Source of the DNA: Streptomyces pinistramenti
Lineage (GTDB): Bacteria > Actinomycetota > Actinomycetes > Streptomycetales > Streptomycetaceae
Length of the DNA: 64,000 bases
Direction: 5' to 3'
Assembly (NCBI RefSeq): GCF_020564935.1
Contig: NZ_JAJCXB010000004.1
Location: 124,001-188,000, forward strand
Part shown: in pieces, positions 40,180 through 48,370 of the stretch
Position numbering within the stretch: the stretch's first letter is position 1
Layout: every line of letters starts with the position of its first letter
Program-made: the position numbers and the translations under genes
The notes under the pieces: model-generated
Told to the model about the DNA's origin: nothing
What the model saw: only the letters and a program-made list of their open reading frames with translations
Databases searched by the model: none

Positions 40180-41403
40180 TCAGCCGCGCGTCAGGCGAAC
40201 GGGCAGCGTGCGGAAGCCGCCGACGATGAAGCCGCCCGACGGCTCCAGGGACGCGGCGGGAGCGGCGAACTCCAGGTCGGGGAAACGCTCGAAGAGCGCC
40301 GGGAGGGCGACCCTGGCCTCCATGCGGGCCAGCGGGGAGCCCAGGCAGCGGTGGACGCCGTGGCCGAAGCTGAGGTGCTCCACGTCGGCCCGCAGGATGT
40401 TGAACTCGCCTGCGGTGGGGCCGTGTTGCTCGGGGTCGCGTCCGGTGGCCGCGATAGCGGCCAGGATCGCCTCGCCCTTGCGGATGGTCGGGCCGTCCGG
40501 GATGGCGATGTCCTCGACGGCGAAGCGGAGCGGGAGGTTGGCGACGCTGGGGGTCCAGCGCAGGGTCTCCTCGATGACGTCGTTCCAGGACGCCTTCCCG
40601 TCGCGCACCAGCTGGAGCTGGTCCGGGTGCGTGAGCAGGTTGTGCACCGCGTTGCCGATGAGGTTGACGGTGGTCTCGTGGCCGGCGATCAGGACCAGCA
40701 GGAGCGTGTCGATCAGCTCCTGCTCGCTCATCGTGTGGCCCTCGTCGTCCCGTTCGGACACCAGCAGGCTGGTCAGGTCCTCGCCGGGCTCCCGCCGCTT
40801 CGACGCGACCAGACCGCCCAGCAGTTCCTGGGTCGCCACCAGCGTGATCCCGGCCTCTTCCGGGTCGACGCTGGTCATGATGATCTCGGCGAGCCGGGCC
40901 AGCTCCGAGCGGGTCTCGCCCTCGGGAATGCCGAACAGCTCGCAGATGACCTGCATGGGCAGCGGGTGCGCGAAGCCCTCGCGCAGGTCGGTGACGGCGC
41001 CGGCCTGGGCTGCCGCGAGGTCGTCGATCAGAGCCGTGGTGATGCGCTCGACGGACGGCAGCATGGCGTCGGTGCGGCGCGCGGTGAAGGCCGGCGCGAT
41101 CAGCTTGCGCAGCCGCCGGTGGTCGGCGCCGTACGCGGTGAACATGTTGCTGACGCCGACCCAGGTCTGCAGCCAGGTCTCGTGGTACTCGCCGCGTTGC
41201 CAGGCGGGCCAGTGCTCCCGTGCGTTCTTGGAGACCCGCGGGTCGGTCAGCAGCTCCTTGAGGAGCTTGTGGCTGTTGATCGACCACGCCTCCGGTCCGT
41301 CGGGGAGCTGAACCAGGGTGGCGCGGCCTAGCTCGCGGAGGCGGTCTGCCTCTGCGTGGATATCGGATCCGGTCGGGTCGATGGCGATGAGCTGCTGTCC
41401 CAC
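40180..41403 (-). CDS. Cytochrome P450, CYP154-like
   Basis: A 407-residue heme monooxygenase with the I-helix AGHETTVNL, K-helix ETLRWTP (ExxR intact) and heme loop FGHGVHRCLG (Cys353). It is the last gene of the conservon operon, matching the CYP157-CYP154 pairs attached to conservons in other Streptomyces. GTG 41403 has AGGAG 8 nt upstream. The start lies 76 nt inside the CYP157-like gene. The substrate is unknown; the electron partner is not encoded nearby. Confidence 0.93.
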   Translation of the reverse strand: MGQQLIAIDPTGSDIHAEADRLRELGRATLVQLPDGPEAWSINSHKLLKELLTDPRVSKNAREHWPAWQRGEYHETWLQTWVGVSNMFTAYGADHRRLRKLIAPAFTARRTDAMLPSVERITTALIDDLAAAQAGAVTDLREGFAHPLPMQVICELFGIPEGETRSELARLAEIIMTSVDPEEAGITLVATQELLGGLVASKRREPGEDLTSLLVSERDDEGHTMSEQELIDTLLLVLIAGHETTVNLIGNAVHNLLTHPDQLQLVRDGKASWNDVIEETLRWTPSVANLPLRFAVEDIAIPDGPTIRKGEAILAAIAATGRDPEQHGPTAGEFNILRADVEHLSFGHGVHRCLGSPLARMEARVALPALFERFPDLEFAAPAASLEPSGGFIVGGFRTLPVRLTRG

Positions 41404-42806
41404 GGGGTGGCTCCTGCCTGATCGGGGGTGATGGGGGTGAAGCGGGCCGGAAGAGCTGCGAGAGCCCGTTGGAACCCGCCGGGCCGCCACTGCAACTCTT
41501 CTGCCGGGACAGAGAGTTCGATGTCGGAGAGCCAGGCGGTGAGGCGTTCGATCGCGGTGGTCGCGATCACCAGCGCATGGCGCTGCACGGGGCAGGAGTG
41601 CGGACCCGACGCCCAGGCCAGGTGCGCGCCGCTGCCCGAGCGGTCGTCCAGCGCGACCTCGCCGAACTGCGTGTTGGCGGCCGCGTACGAGACCAGCACC
41701 AGCTGTCCCGCGCGCACCCACGTGCCGTGGAAGAACACGTCGCGGCGCGGGTAGTGGGCGGAGTAGTTGGCCATCGGCGGGTCGTTCCACAGCACCTCGT
41801 TGATGGCGTCCTGCGCGGTCAGCGCGCCGCCGGACAGGGTGCTGTAGTAACGGTCGTCGGAGAGCATCCGGGACAGCGCGTTGCCGATGAGGTTGGCCAG
41901 CGGCTCGTTGCCCGCGGCCATGGTCACGACGATCTGCGCGATGACCTCGTCGTCGGACAGGCCGTTGAGGTGGTCGAGGAACCAGGAGGTGAGGTCGGGA
42001 CCGCGCTGGTTCTTCTTCCGGGTGACCAGCTCCATGATGTACGCCGAGAACGCCGCGTCGGCGCTCGCCGCCTCCTCGGGCGTCGCGCCGTCCATCAGCC
42101 CGCCCATGGCCGCGATCAGCTGCTCGCCGTACTCGTCGGGCATACCGAAGAGGGTGTTGAACATCAGCAGCGGCAACTGCTGGGCGTACTCCGGGACGAG
42201 GTCCACCTCGCCGCGCGCGCCGAACTTCCGGATGAGGCTGTCCGCGGCGCGGCGCACCCGGGCGCGCAGTTCGTGCGGTTCGACGAGCTGGAAGCTGTCG
42301 GTGATGACCTGGCGCAGGCGCCGGTGCACGTCACCGTCGGCGAACAGGGCGTTGGGCCGCCAGCCCAGCATCGGCAGCACCGCCGAGTCGGCCGGCACGG
42401 TCGCCTGCCAGCTGCGGGAGTCCTTCGACCAGGTGGTGTCGTCGTTCAGCAGGTCGAGCGCGGCCCGGTAGTCGGTGACCAGCATGGCGGTCACGCCGGT
42501 GGCGATCTCGACGGGCGCCAGGGCGCCGTACTGCCGCAGGTAGGCGTAGAAGCGGTGCGGGTCGGCCGCGAACTCCGGGTCGTAGAGCCGCACGAGCGCG
42601 TTCTGCTCGGTCCGCTCCAGCGGGTGGCCGCCCTGCACGGGGGCCTCCTGCGCATAGCCGTCCTGGGCGTAGCCGTCCTGGACGTAGGAGCCCTGGGCGT
42701 AGGCGTCCTGGCCGAAGGCGTCCGCCGGCCCGGTGGCCGCGCCGCCGTGGGCGTGCGCGGGGCAGCCGGGTGGCGGGGTGGCGCCCGGCTGGTACGGGGA
42801 AGTCAC
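41328..42806 (-). CDS. Atypical cytochrome P450, CYP157-like, without ExxR
   Basis: A 492-residue P450-fold protein. The K-helix reads INEVLWNDPP, so the ExxR arginine is Trp (E337, W340). The I-helix reads AAGNEPLANL in place of AGxxT, and the heme loop is WASGPHSCPVQRHA with Cys405. Loss of ExxR is a known trait of CYP157. The first ~65 residues are low complexity with Tyr/Gln/Gly near repeats (AYAQGSYVQDGYAQDGYAQ). GTG overlaps the cvnD stop by 4 nt. Confidence 0.9.
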   Translation of the reverse strand: MTSPYQPGATPPPGCPAHAHGGAATGPADAFGQDAYAQGSYVQDGYAQDGYAQEAPVQGGHPLERTEQNALVRLYDPEFAADPHRFYAYLRQYGALAPVEIATGVTAMLVTDYRAALDLLNDDTTWSKDSRSWQATVPADSAVLPMLGWRPNALFADGDVHRRLRQVITDSFQLVEPHELRARVRRAADSLIRKFGARGEVDLVPEYAQQLPLLMFNTLFGMPDEYGEQLIAAMGGLMDGATPEEAASADAAFSAYIMELVTRKKNQRGPDLTSWFLDHLNGLSDDEVIAQIVVTMAAGNEPLANLIGNALSRMLSDDRYYSTLSGGALTAQDAINEVLWNDPPMANYSAHYPRRDVFFHGTWVRAGQLVLVSYAAANTQFGEVALDDRSGSGAHLAWASGPHSCPVQRHALVIATTAIERLTAWLSDIELSVPAEELQWRPGGFQRALAALPARFTPITPDQAGATPWDSSSSPSTRPDPISTQRQTASAS

Positions 42807-43429
42807 GAGGTCTGGTTCTCCTGGGGCGTATGGGCGAGAACGTGGCCGACGAGCGAGATCAGCGCGTCGACGGACTGGTCACGGTCACGGGCGTCGCACA
42901 TCACGAGCGGCGTATCGGGGTGCAGGTCGAGGGCGTCGCGCAGCGAGTGGATGGTGTGCTGCGGCGCGTCGGGGAAGGTGTTGACCGCGACGGCGTAGCG
43001 CAGCCCCGCCTCCTCGATGATGTCCATCACCTCGAACGAGTCCGCCAGGCGGCGGGTGTCCGCGAGGACCAGCGCCCCGAGTGCGCCGCGGGCGATGTCC
43101 TGCCACAGCGGCCGGAAGCGCTTCTGGCCCGGCGTGCCGAACAGGTACAGGACCAGGTCGCCGGGGAGCGTGAGCCGCCCGAAGTCGATGGCGACGGTGG
43201 TCGTGGTCTTCTCCCGCACCCCGGCGAGATCGTCGACGAACGCGCCGGACTGCGTCATCACCTCTTCGGTGTGCAGCGGCGGCGTCTCCGACAGCGCACG
43301 GATGAGGGTGGTCTTGCCGACCCCGAACGGCCCCGCGACAAGGAGCTTGACCAGGGTCTGGTCGGCCCCGGAAAGGTACATGCCGTCGGTTCCGGGGCCG
43401 CTGCTAGGACTTGAGAGAGCGGAGTCCAT
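42803..43429 (-). CDS. cvnD: Conservon GTPase CvnD
   Basis: A 208-residue Ras-like/ATP-GTP-binding switch protein with P-loop GPFGVGKTT (33-41), LYLFGTPGQKRFRPLW (G3 DxxG variant) and a later AVNTFPDA. It is thought to relay signals from the CvnA sensor at the membrane. I chose ATG 43429, overlapping cvnC by 26 nt; a longer form would run deeper into cvnC. The Asp of the usual NKxD is replaced (VNTF), as is common in this family. Confidence 0.92.
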   Translation of the reverse strand: MDSALSSPSSGPGTDGMYLSGADQTLVKLLVAGPFGVGKTTLIRALSETPPLHTEEVMTQSGAFVDDLAGVREKTTTTVAIDFGRLTLPGDLVLYLFGTPGQKRFRPLWQDIARGALGALVLADTRRLADSFEVMDIIEEAGLRYAVAVNTFPDAPQHTIHSLRDALDLHPDTPLVMCDARDRDQSVDALISLVGHVLAHTPQENQTS

Positions 43430-43763
43430 CGAGAACCCTCTCCAGGATCTGCCGGTCGAATTGCTCGGCTTCGGGTATGGGGACACGGGCGTGCAGGCGG
43501 CCGGCATCGACGAGGTCGGCCACCAGCACCTTCACCACGCTGACGGGCAGGTGGAGATGGGCTGCGACCTCGGCCAGAGACAGGGCACCGGGCTGGAGCA
43601 GCTCCAGGATCCGGTGCTCTTCCGGTCGTACCTCACTGGTGATCGGCATCCCCCCGCTGTGCAGCAGGGTGAGCCGGTCGAACGTGTTGCGGCTGGGCTG
43701 GGCGCGTCCGCCGGTCGCCAGATAGGCCGGTACGAGGCGCCTGTTGCTCTGGCGCGGGGTCAT
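43404..43763 (-). CDS. cvnC: Conservon protein CvnC (DUF742)
   Basis: A 119-residue DUF742 protein with a winged-helix-like core (EEHRILELLQPGALSLAEVAAHLHLPVSVVKVLVADLVDAGRL). It interacts with the other conservon parts in studied systems. ATG overlaps the cvnB stop by 4 nt, so stoichiometric coupled translation is likely. Confidence 0.92.
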   Translation of the reverse strand: MTPRQSNRRLVPAYLATGGRAQPSRNTFDRLTLLHSGGMPITSEVRPEEHRILELLQPGALSLAEVAAHLHLPVSVVKVLVADLVDAGRLHARVPIPEAEQFDRQILERVLDGLRSLKS

Positions 43764-44188
43764 GCGGGGCTGCCGAGATCCCGAGCCGGGCTGTTCATGA
43801 CCTTGTTGCCCAGGGTCGTGACCTGGATCTGCATGTGGTGCGCGACGACTCCCATGTTGACCTCGGGACCGGCGAAGACGGCCAGGCAGGTGTTCTCGCC
43901 CGAGGGGATGGCGAAGACCCAGCCCTGTTCGGATTCGATGACGGTCTGCCGCAGCTTGGCATCGTCCTGTTCGGCGAACGCCGCGGTCACCGCGCGCCCC
44001 GCTCCCTGGAGCGCGGACATCATGGCGGCGACACCTTCGGCGGCCTCACGCTTCAGGCCGGGCGACGCCCCTTCGATGAATCCGTCACCGGAGATCACGG
44101 CGGCGTGGATAACATGCGGCAGCTCCAGGAGGGGGGCCAGCACCCAGGACTTGTCCTCGGTGACACGGCGGCGTGCGGGGCTGTTCAT
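43760..44188 (-). CDS. cvnB: Conservon protein CvnB (roadblock/LC7)
   Basis: A 142-residue roadblock/LC7-domain protein, likely regulating the CvnD GTPase as MglB regulates MglA. ELPHVIHAAVISGDGFIEGAS and FAIPSGENTCLAVFAGPEVNMGVVAHHMQ are domain landmarks. It overlaps cvnA and cvnC by 4 nt each. Confidence 0.93.
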   Translation of the reverse strand: MNSPARRRVTEDKSWVLAPLLELPHVIHAAVISGDGFIEGASPGLKREAAEGVAAMMSALQGAGRAVTAAFAEQDDAKLRQTVIESEQGWVFAIPSGENTCLAVFAGPEVNMGVVAHHMQIQVTTLGNKVMNSPARDLGSPA

Positions 44189-45720
44189 GGCTGGGCGTTC
44201 CCTTCGGGACTGCGAGGGGGCTCTGACTGGGCTGCGGCGCGGCCGGATTCGGTGCCTTGCTGGAGGGCGCCCCAGCGGTTGGCGGCCTCTTCCGGGGTGC
44301 GTTCGTGGACCGGCTCGGCGCGCGGCAGGCTCTGCTCCTGCTCCGATACCGGCTTCCGGCGGCGCCTGCGCGGCAGTTCGCCCTCGGCGGGCGTCTCGGC
44401 GGGCGCGTCGGAGAGTCCTGGCTGTGCGGGTGCGGGTGCGGGTGCGGGTGCGGCGTGGGCGGGCGCGGCGTGCGCCGGTGCCGCGTGCGCGGGCGCGGCG
44501 TGCGCGGGAGCCGCGTGCGAGGGAGCCGCGTGGCTCGGCGCCGCGTGCGCGGGGGTGTGCGAGGCGGCGGGCGATGAGGCACCGGTCGGCAGGACGGCGG
44601 ACCGGTCCGTAGCGCCGGACCTGTGCGGCAGCGGGGCCATCACGGACATGGGCTGTCGGCTCTCGTCGAGGACGGTGAGAAGGGGATCGCCGGGGACGTA
44701 GACCACGGCCCGCACCCCGCCGTACGGCGACGACTCGACGTGTACCCCGAAGCCGTACTGGCGCACCAGCTGGCCGGCCGCCGCGAAACCGGAGCGCGGC
44801 GGGTCGCCGAGCTGGGTCAGCATCACGTCGTCCTCACCGGACAGCAGCGCCATCGCGTGCTGGACCTCGTCGGCGTGCATACCGACGCCGTAGTCGTCGA
44901 TGATCACCGAGGCGCCGCGGTTGCCCTGCTGGAGGGTGACGGTGACGGGCAGTTCACGGTGCGAGTGGTGCAGCGCGTTCGCCAGCAGCTCGGTGACGGT
45001 GATCGCCACCGGCTCGACGGCACGGGCGACGACCGCCACCGGGTCGCGCAGCTGGTTGCTGACCTGGACGCGCTCGTAGCCGCGCAGCCGGGAGGCGGAG
45101 CCGACGACCAGTTCGGCGAGGTAGGAGTCCTCACGGGTGAGGCCGGGCCAGGCGCCGCACACGACACCGGTGGCCTGAATGCGCCGCAGCGCCTGCTCGT
45201 TGAGGAAGTCCGCGTTCAGCAGGTCCTGCGCGACGTCCGGGTCGTCGTAGCGGTGCTGCATGTCCTGGAGCGCCGTCTGGAGGCGGTAGAGCAGCGCCTG
45301 AATGGTGGTGGTCGCACCGCGCAGGGTGGACTGGGCGGCCGCGTCGACGCGCAGCCGCTCCTTGTTGACCGCTTCGCTGATCTGGTCGAGAACGGCGGTC
45401 AGCGCGTGGTCGGTCTCGGAACCGGCGAACCGGGGGTCGAGCAGCCCGCGTACGGGCACGTGCGGGTGGGCGAGCGCTGTGGTGAGATCCGGGATCCGGG
45501 CACCGGCGAGATGCCGGATCTCCGCCTCGGTGGCCCGCAGCCTGGCGGTCAGTTCGGTGTTGCTGTGCACCGTGGCCGCGGCCTGTTCCTCGGACGCGGT
45601 CAGGCGCTCGGTGAGCCCGTTCCGCTGCGTCCGTGCTCGGAACAGGAAAACCGCCAGCACCACGGCGGCGGCCGATCCTGCACTGAGGCACCACAACAGC
45701 GCCTCCGGTATGGATGTCAT
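44185..45720 (-). CDS. cvnA: Conservon sensor kinase CvnA
   Basis: A 511-residue membrane histidine kinase-like protein with one N-terminal membrane segment (LLWCLSAGSAAAVVLAVFLF), a coiled-coil region, and an HATPase domain (ELLANALHHSH, VIIDDYGVGM, AAGQLVRQYGFGV). No extracellular sensor domain is visible. The C-terminal ~150 residues are low complexity with HAAP and AP repeats ending in a basic patch (LPRRRRRKP). It heads the operon cvnABCD-CYP157-CYP154, the same order as the rarABCDE-type conservons that affect aerial growth. Confidence 0.92.
   Translation of the reverse strand: MTSIPEALLWCLSAGSAAAVVLAVFLFRARTQRNGLTERLTASEEQAAATVHSNTELTARLRATEAEIRHLAGARIPDLTTALAHPHVPVRGLLDPRFAGSETDHALTAVLDQISEAVNKERLRVDAAAQSTLRGATTTIQALLYRLQTALQDMQHRYDDPDVAQDLLNADFLNEQALRRIQATGVVCGAWPGLTREDSYLAELVVGSASRLRGYERVQVSNQLRDPVAVVARAVEPVAITVTELLANALHHSHRELPVTVTLQQGNRGASVIIDDYGVGMHADEVQHAMALLSGEDDVMLTQLGDPPRSGFAAAGQLVRQYGFGVHVESSPYGGVRAVVYVPGDPLLTVLDESRQPMSVMAPLPHRSGATDRSAVLPTGASSPAASHTPAHAAPSHAAPSHAAPAHAAPAHAAPAHAAPAHAAPAPAPAPAQPGLSDAPAETPAEGELPRRRRRKPVSEQEQSLPRAEPVHERTPEEAANRWGALQQGTESGRAAAQSEPPRSPEGNAQP
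44425..44562 (-). repeat. Coding tandem repeats in cvnA
   Basis: The plus strand shows almost five copies of the hexamer TGCGGG (44425-44454), then about seven 15-bp units of GTGCGCGGGNGCNGC type. On the coding strand these give AHAAP pentapeptides followed by AP dipeptides. Unit number is likely to vary between strains without frame loss. Confidence 0.8.
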
Positions 45721-45941
45721 CGGGATCCTCGTGGGGAACGGGGGCGGCCGGTCGTCACGGCGTCGAGCACCCGAAGCCGCCGGAGCGGCCTCCGGTGGCA
45801 TCGCGTGGAGCGGCCGATCATGACGGGATGCTACCGGCGTGTCGGCGCTTCGTGAGGGCCCGTTCCTGCGGTCGTCGGAGAAGTGCGGAAGGTCACGTTC
45901 CGTCCCCGTTGCGCGAAGTGGGCGCGATCCGGACATGGTGA

Positions 45942-45970
45942 GGCCCCGTCACGGGCAGCCGGACGGGGCC
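45942..45970 (-). terminator. Terminator of the XRE-DUF397 operon
   Basis: GGCCCCGTC (45942-45950) pairs with GACGGGGCC (45962-45970), 22 nt beyond the DUF397 stop. The rest of 45721-45991 is a non-coding gap before cvnA. Confidence 0.65.
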
Positions 45971-45991
45971 GGGATGGGGCGACGACGTACC

Positions 45992-46204
45992 TCAGCCGCT
46001 CGTGAACCCGTCCACCTTCACGGCCGCCACGAACGCCGACCAGCCGGTGGCGGCGAAGACGAGCGCGGGGCCTGCGGGGTTCTTGCTGTCGCGGACGGGG
46101 ACGATGCCGGGGTGGTGGTCGGAGACCTCGACACAGTTGCCGTTGTTGTGGTCGCTGTAGCTGCTCTTACGCCACTGGGCGGTGCTCAGGTCGTACTCGC
46201 GCAT
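45992..46204 (-). CDS. DUF397 domain protein
   Basis: A 70-residue protein with the DUF397 signature WRKSSYSDHNNGNCVEVSD and VPVRDSKNPAGPALVF. Such proteins are partners of XRE/DUF5753 regulators in Streptomyces; some pairs affect differentiation, and toxin-antitoxin-like behaviour has been proposed. Its ATG lies 19 nt inside the regulator gene, so the two are co-translated. Confidence 0.9.
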   Translation of the reverse strand: MREYDLSTAQWRKSSYSDHNNGNCVEVSDHHPGIVPVRDSKNPAGPALVFAATGWSAFVAAVKVDGFTSG

Positions 46205-47031
46205 CGTCTGTAGTCCTCCGCCGCCGATTCGATCAGGGCCAGGGACGCCTCCGGCGACAGCGCGGCGGCCCTGATCAGATCGTAGTCCTGTTGTGCGCGC
46301 TTCACTATGGCTGGATCGTCCAGCAGATTCCCCGAATACACGCCTTCCGTATAGGCCGTTGGCGGGGCGTCGTCGAACTCCATGAGCCTCAGCATCTTGC
46401 CCACGGATGGGTAGGGGCCCGCGGCGAACGGGAGGACCTGTACGAGGATCTTGTGCTCGCGTGCGGTTTGGACGATGTGCTCCAACTGCGCGGCCATGAC
46501 GGTTGGACCGCCCACGGGGAGCCGCAGCACAGCTTCGTGCAGCACCGCCCAATACGTGGGGCGTGTAGCGCACCCGAGGATGACAGCCCGGTCCGCTCGG
46601 GAGCGGACGCCCTCTTCGATCAACTCGTCCGCCGTGAACGGGCTGCCTGCACGCATGACTGCCCGTGTGTACGCCGAGGTCTGTAGCAGTCCCGGCACGA
46701 CCATCGACTCGAACTCGCAGATCTTCGTCGCCAGTCGTTCCAGGTCAGCCGCTGCCGCGAAGTAATCCGCATACCGCTTGTCGTCGATCAGTTGTCGCCA
46801 GGTCCGCTCGAAAAAGCCCTCGGTTTGTAGAATTTCATCGATCCGAATCGCCACATCCAACTGCGGCTTACGAATCGCCTGCTCGAACTGCCCGATATAG
46901 CCGCCGGAGACGAAAACCAGGGCTCCCAGGGCGTCCTGGGTGAGGCTCGCATTCTCCCTTCGCCGTTTCAGTTCCGCCCCGAAGAACTCCCAGGCGGCCT
47001 GCCGTTGACCGCTCTGTGGACCTTTGGCCAT
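46186..47031 (-). CDS. XRE-type regulator with DUF5753 domain
   Basis: A 281-residue protein. The N-terminal HTH (AELKRRRENASLTQDALGALVFVSGGYIGQFEQAIRKP) binds DNA. The rest is the DUF5753 sensor domain (FESMVVPGLLQTSAYTRAVMRAG, VLPFAAGPYPSVG). ATG has GGGGAG 5 nt upstream. It is paired with DUF397 and faces two small coupled genes across a 119-bp gap, a common Streptomyces layout. Confidence 0.92.
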   Translation of the reverse strand: MAKGPQSGQRQAAWEFFGAELKRRRENASLTQDALGALVFVSGGYIGQFEQAIRKPQLDVAIRIDEILQTEGFFERTWRQLIDDKRYADYFAAAADLERLATKICEFESMVVPGLLQTSAYTRAVMRAGSPFTADELIEEGVRSRADRAVILGCATRPTYWAVLHEAVLRLPVGGPTVMAAQLEHIVQTAREHKILVQVLPFAAGPYPSVGKMLRLMEFDDAPPTAYTEGVYSGNLLDDPAIVKRAQQDYDLIRAAALSPEASLALIESAAEDYRRCASTT

Positions 47032-47150
47032 GACCTACTCCCCTTGTCTGCCCGGCAGTTGCAGTCTGCCGCTGGTTGCGCAGCCTAGTTCCGTACCGGC
47101 ACGCTGGGAATCCGAACGCGGAAATATCTCAGCGAAAGCGTGGAGGGCCG

Positions 47151-47348
47151 ATGGACCGCACCAAAGAAGTTGAAGAGGCCACAAAGGAATTGGAGGAAGC
47201 GCTCGCAGGCGTCGGTATCGTGCTGCCGTCACTCGGTCCCGACATCGTCTCCTACACGCATTTCTCACTGCCCCCGCTCGTCGAATTGGGCCGTTGCAGC
47301 ACCGAGGTGGCGCGGCGGCTGGCGGCGGTGCTGAGGGAGCGGCGGTGA
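47151..47348 (+). CDS. Small conserved-type protein of unknown function
   Basis: A 65-residue acidic, helical product starting MDRTKEVEEATKELEEALAG with GGAGGG before the ATG. It overlaps the next gene by GTGA. It lies divergent to the XRE/DUF397 pair. I recognise no domain; the middle (ILPSLGPDIVSYTHF-like region) and the charge pattern suggest a binding partner rather than an enzyme. Confidence 0.65.
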   Translation: MDRTKEVEEATKELEEALAGVGIVLPSLGPDIVSYTHFSLPPLVELGRCSTEVARRLAAVLRERR

Positions 47349-47569
47349 CGGCGGACCGGCCGCCGCTGCGGACCTTCGCGGTGGACACCCGTACGGGGCG
47401 GGTCGGCAAGGTCATGGCGTACGACGGGCCCCGCCTCTGCCTGCGGCCGATCGGCGGCGGCAGGGAGTGGGACTGCCCCGCCGACGCCGCCCGCCAGGCA
47501 ACCGTCGCCGAACGCCTCAGCGCGACCACGGCATACCTGAACGCCCGCAGCAGGGGGGAGGTGGCCTGA
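47345..47569 (+). CDS. Small protein coupled to the upstream gene
   Basis: A 74-residue product (GTG start in GTGA overlap) with a beta-rich core: FAVDTRTGRVGKVMAYDGPRLCLRPIGGGREWDCP. This resembles short actinobacterial proteins found beside XRE-DUF397 modules. Function unknown. The overlap implies co-translation and perhaps a complex with the 65-residue protein. Confidence 0.65.
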   Translation: MTADRPPLRTFAVDTRTGRVGKVMAYDGPRLCLRPIGGGREWDCPADAARQATVAERLSATTAYLNARSRGEVA

Positions 47570-47752
47570 CGTCACGTGGGTGTTGCTGCCGCACGACGAT
47601 GCCCGGCGGGGGACCGTGTGCGGCGGTTGTGGCACCGTATGCGGCCCTGGCCTTCTGCGCCGCACCGCCACAGGCCAACCGTCGGACACCACTTTCCCGG
47701 CGGCGGAATCCCTTCGGTTCCGCTGCCGGAACGGACCCGTACAAGGATCAAT

Positions 47753-48322
47753 ATGCGCGTACGATGCGTCGTTCCGCTCTGTGCCGCCGCCGTCCTCGCC
47801 GCCGGTTGTTCCCAGGGAGAGGCCCGCGAGAGCGAGGAAACGGATTCCGTTTCGGCGGAGTCGTCGGCGCTTTCCGATCAGGAGGGGACGGCATCGGGCG
47901 GACGTGTTCGCGAATGGAACCCCAAGAGGGCGTTGCAGCGGGCCAACCGGGCATTGCGCTACGACGACGATGACGCGTCCCATCCCGTGCTCGTGGCGAC
48001 CGAAGGTCCCTATATCGCGACGGGTATGGCAAAGAAATTCAAGGCGACGGGAAAACGGAACTATCGCCTCGATACCACCTGTGACACCCAGGGCGTCGGT
48101 GAACTCACACTCACCCTGTCCCGCGGCGATGTCGAGCAGCCCTACGGGATCACCTGCGGGGATCACCGGGCGGATCAGTTCAATATTCCGCCGGGCGAAC
48201 CGTTCACGGCCACCATCGATCCGGTCAAGGACGGCACCGGGCTGATCCTTTGGGAGCTGAACACCGTCGCCCCGGACAAGGTGCGTGACTGCCCCGACGA
48301 CATCAAGGGCTGCGACTACTGA
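47753..48322 (+). CDS. Putative lipoprotein of unknown function
   Basis: A 189-residue secreted lipoprotein: the signal MRVRCVVPLCAAAVLAAGC has the lipobox cysteine at residue 19. An acidic Ser/Glu-rich linker (ESEETDSVSAESSALSDQEG) follows, then a beta-rich domain with two Cys pairs (TTCDTQG/GITCGDH and DCPDDIKGC) likely to form disulfides. AAGGA precedes ATG 47753. The earlier in-frame ATG at 47576 would bury the signal. Confidence 0.75.
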   Translation: MRVRCVVPLCAAAVLAAGCSQGEARESEETDSVSAESSALSDQEGTASGGRVREWNPKRALQRANRALRYDDDDASHPVLVATEGPYIATGMAKKFKATGKRNYRLDTTCDTQGVGELTLTLSRGDVEQPYGITCGDHRADQFNIPPGEPFTATIDPVKDGTGLILWELNTVAPDKVRDCPDDIKGCDY

Positions 48323-48358
48323 GCACCGTCCGGTCACGGAACCGTCCGGCCGATGCGC

Positions 48359-48364
48359 GAGAAT
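48359..48364 (+). promoter_or_regulatory. -10-like hexamer for a leaderless recO transcript
   Basis: GAGAAT, 6 nt, then ATG 48371, with no Shine-Dalgarno. Confidence 0.45.
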
Positions 48365-48370
48365 GGCGCC

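Noticed and set aside
44425..44562. CRISPR-like array in the repeat tract
   Set aside because: Units are contiguous without unique spacers and are coding; it is a tandem protein repeat.
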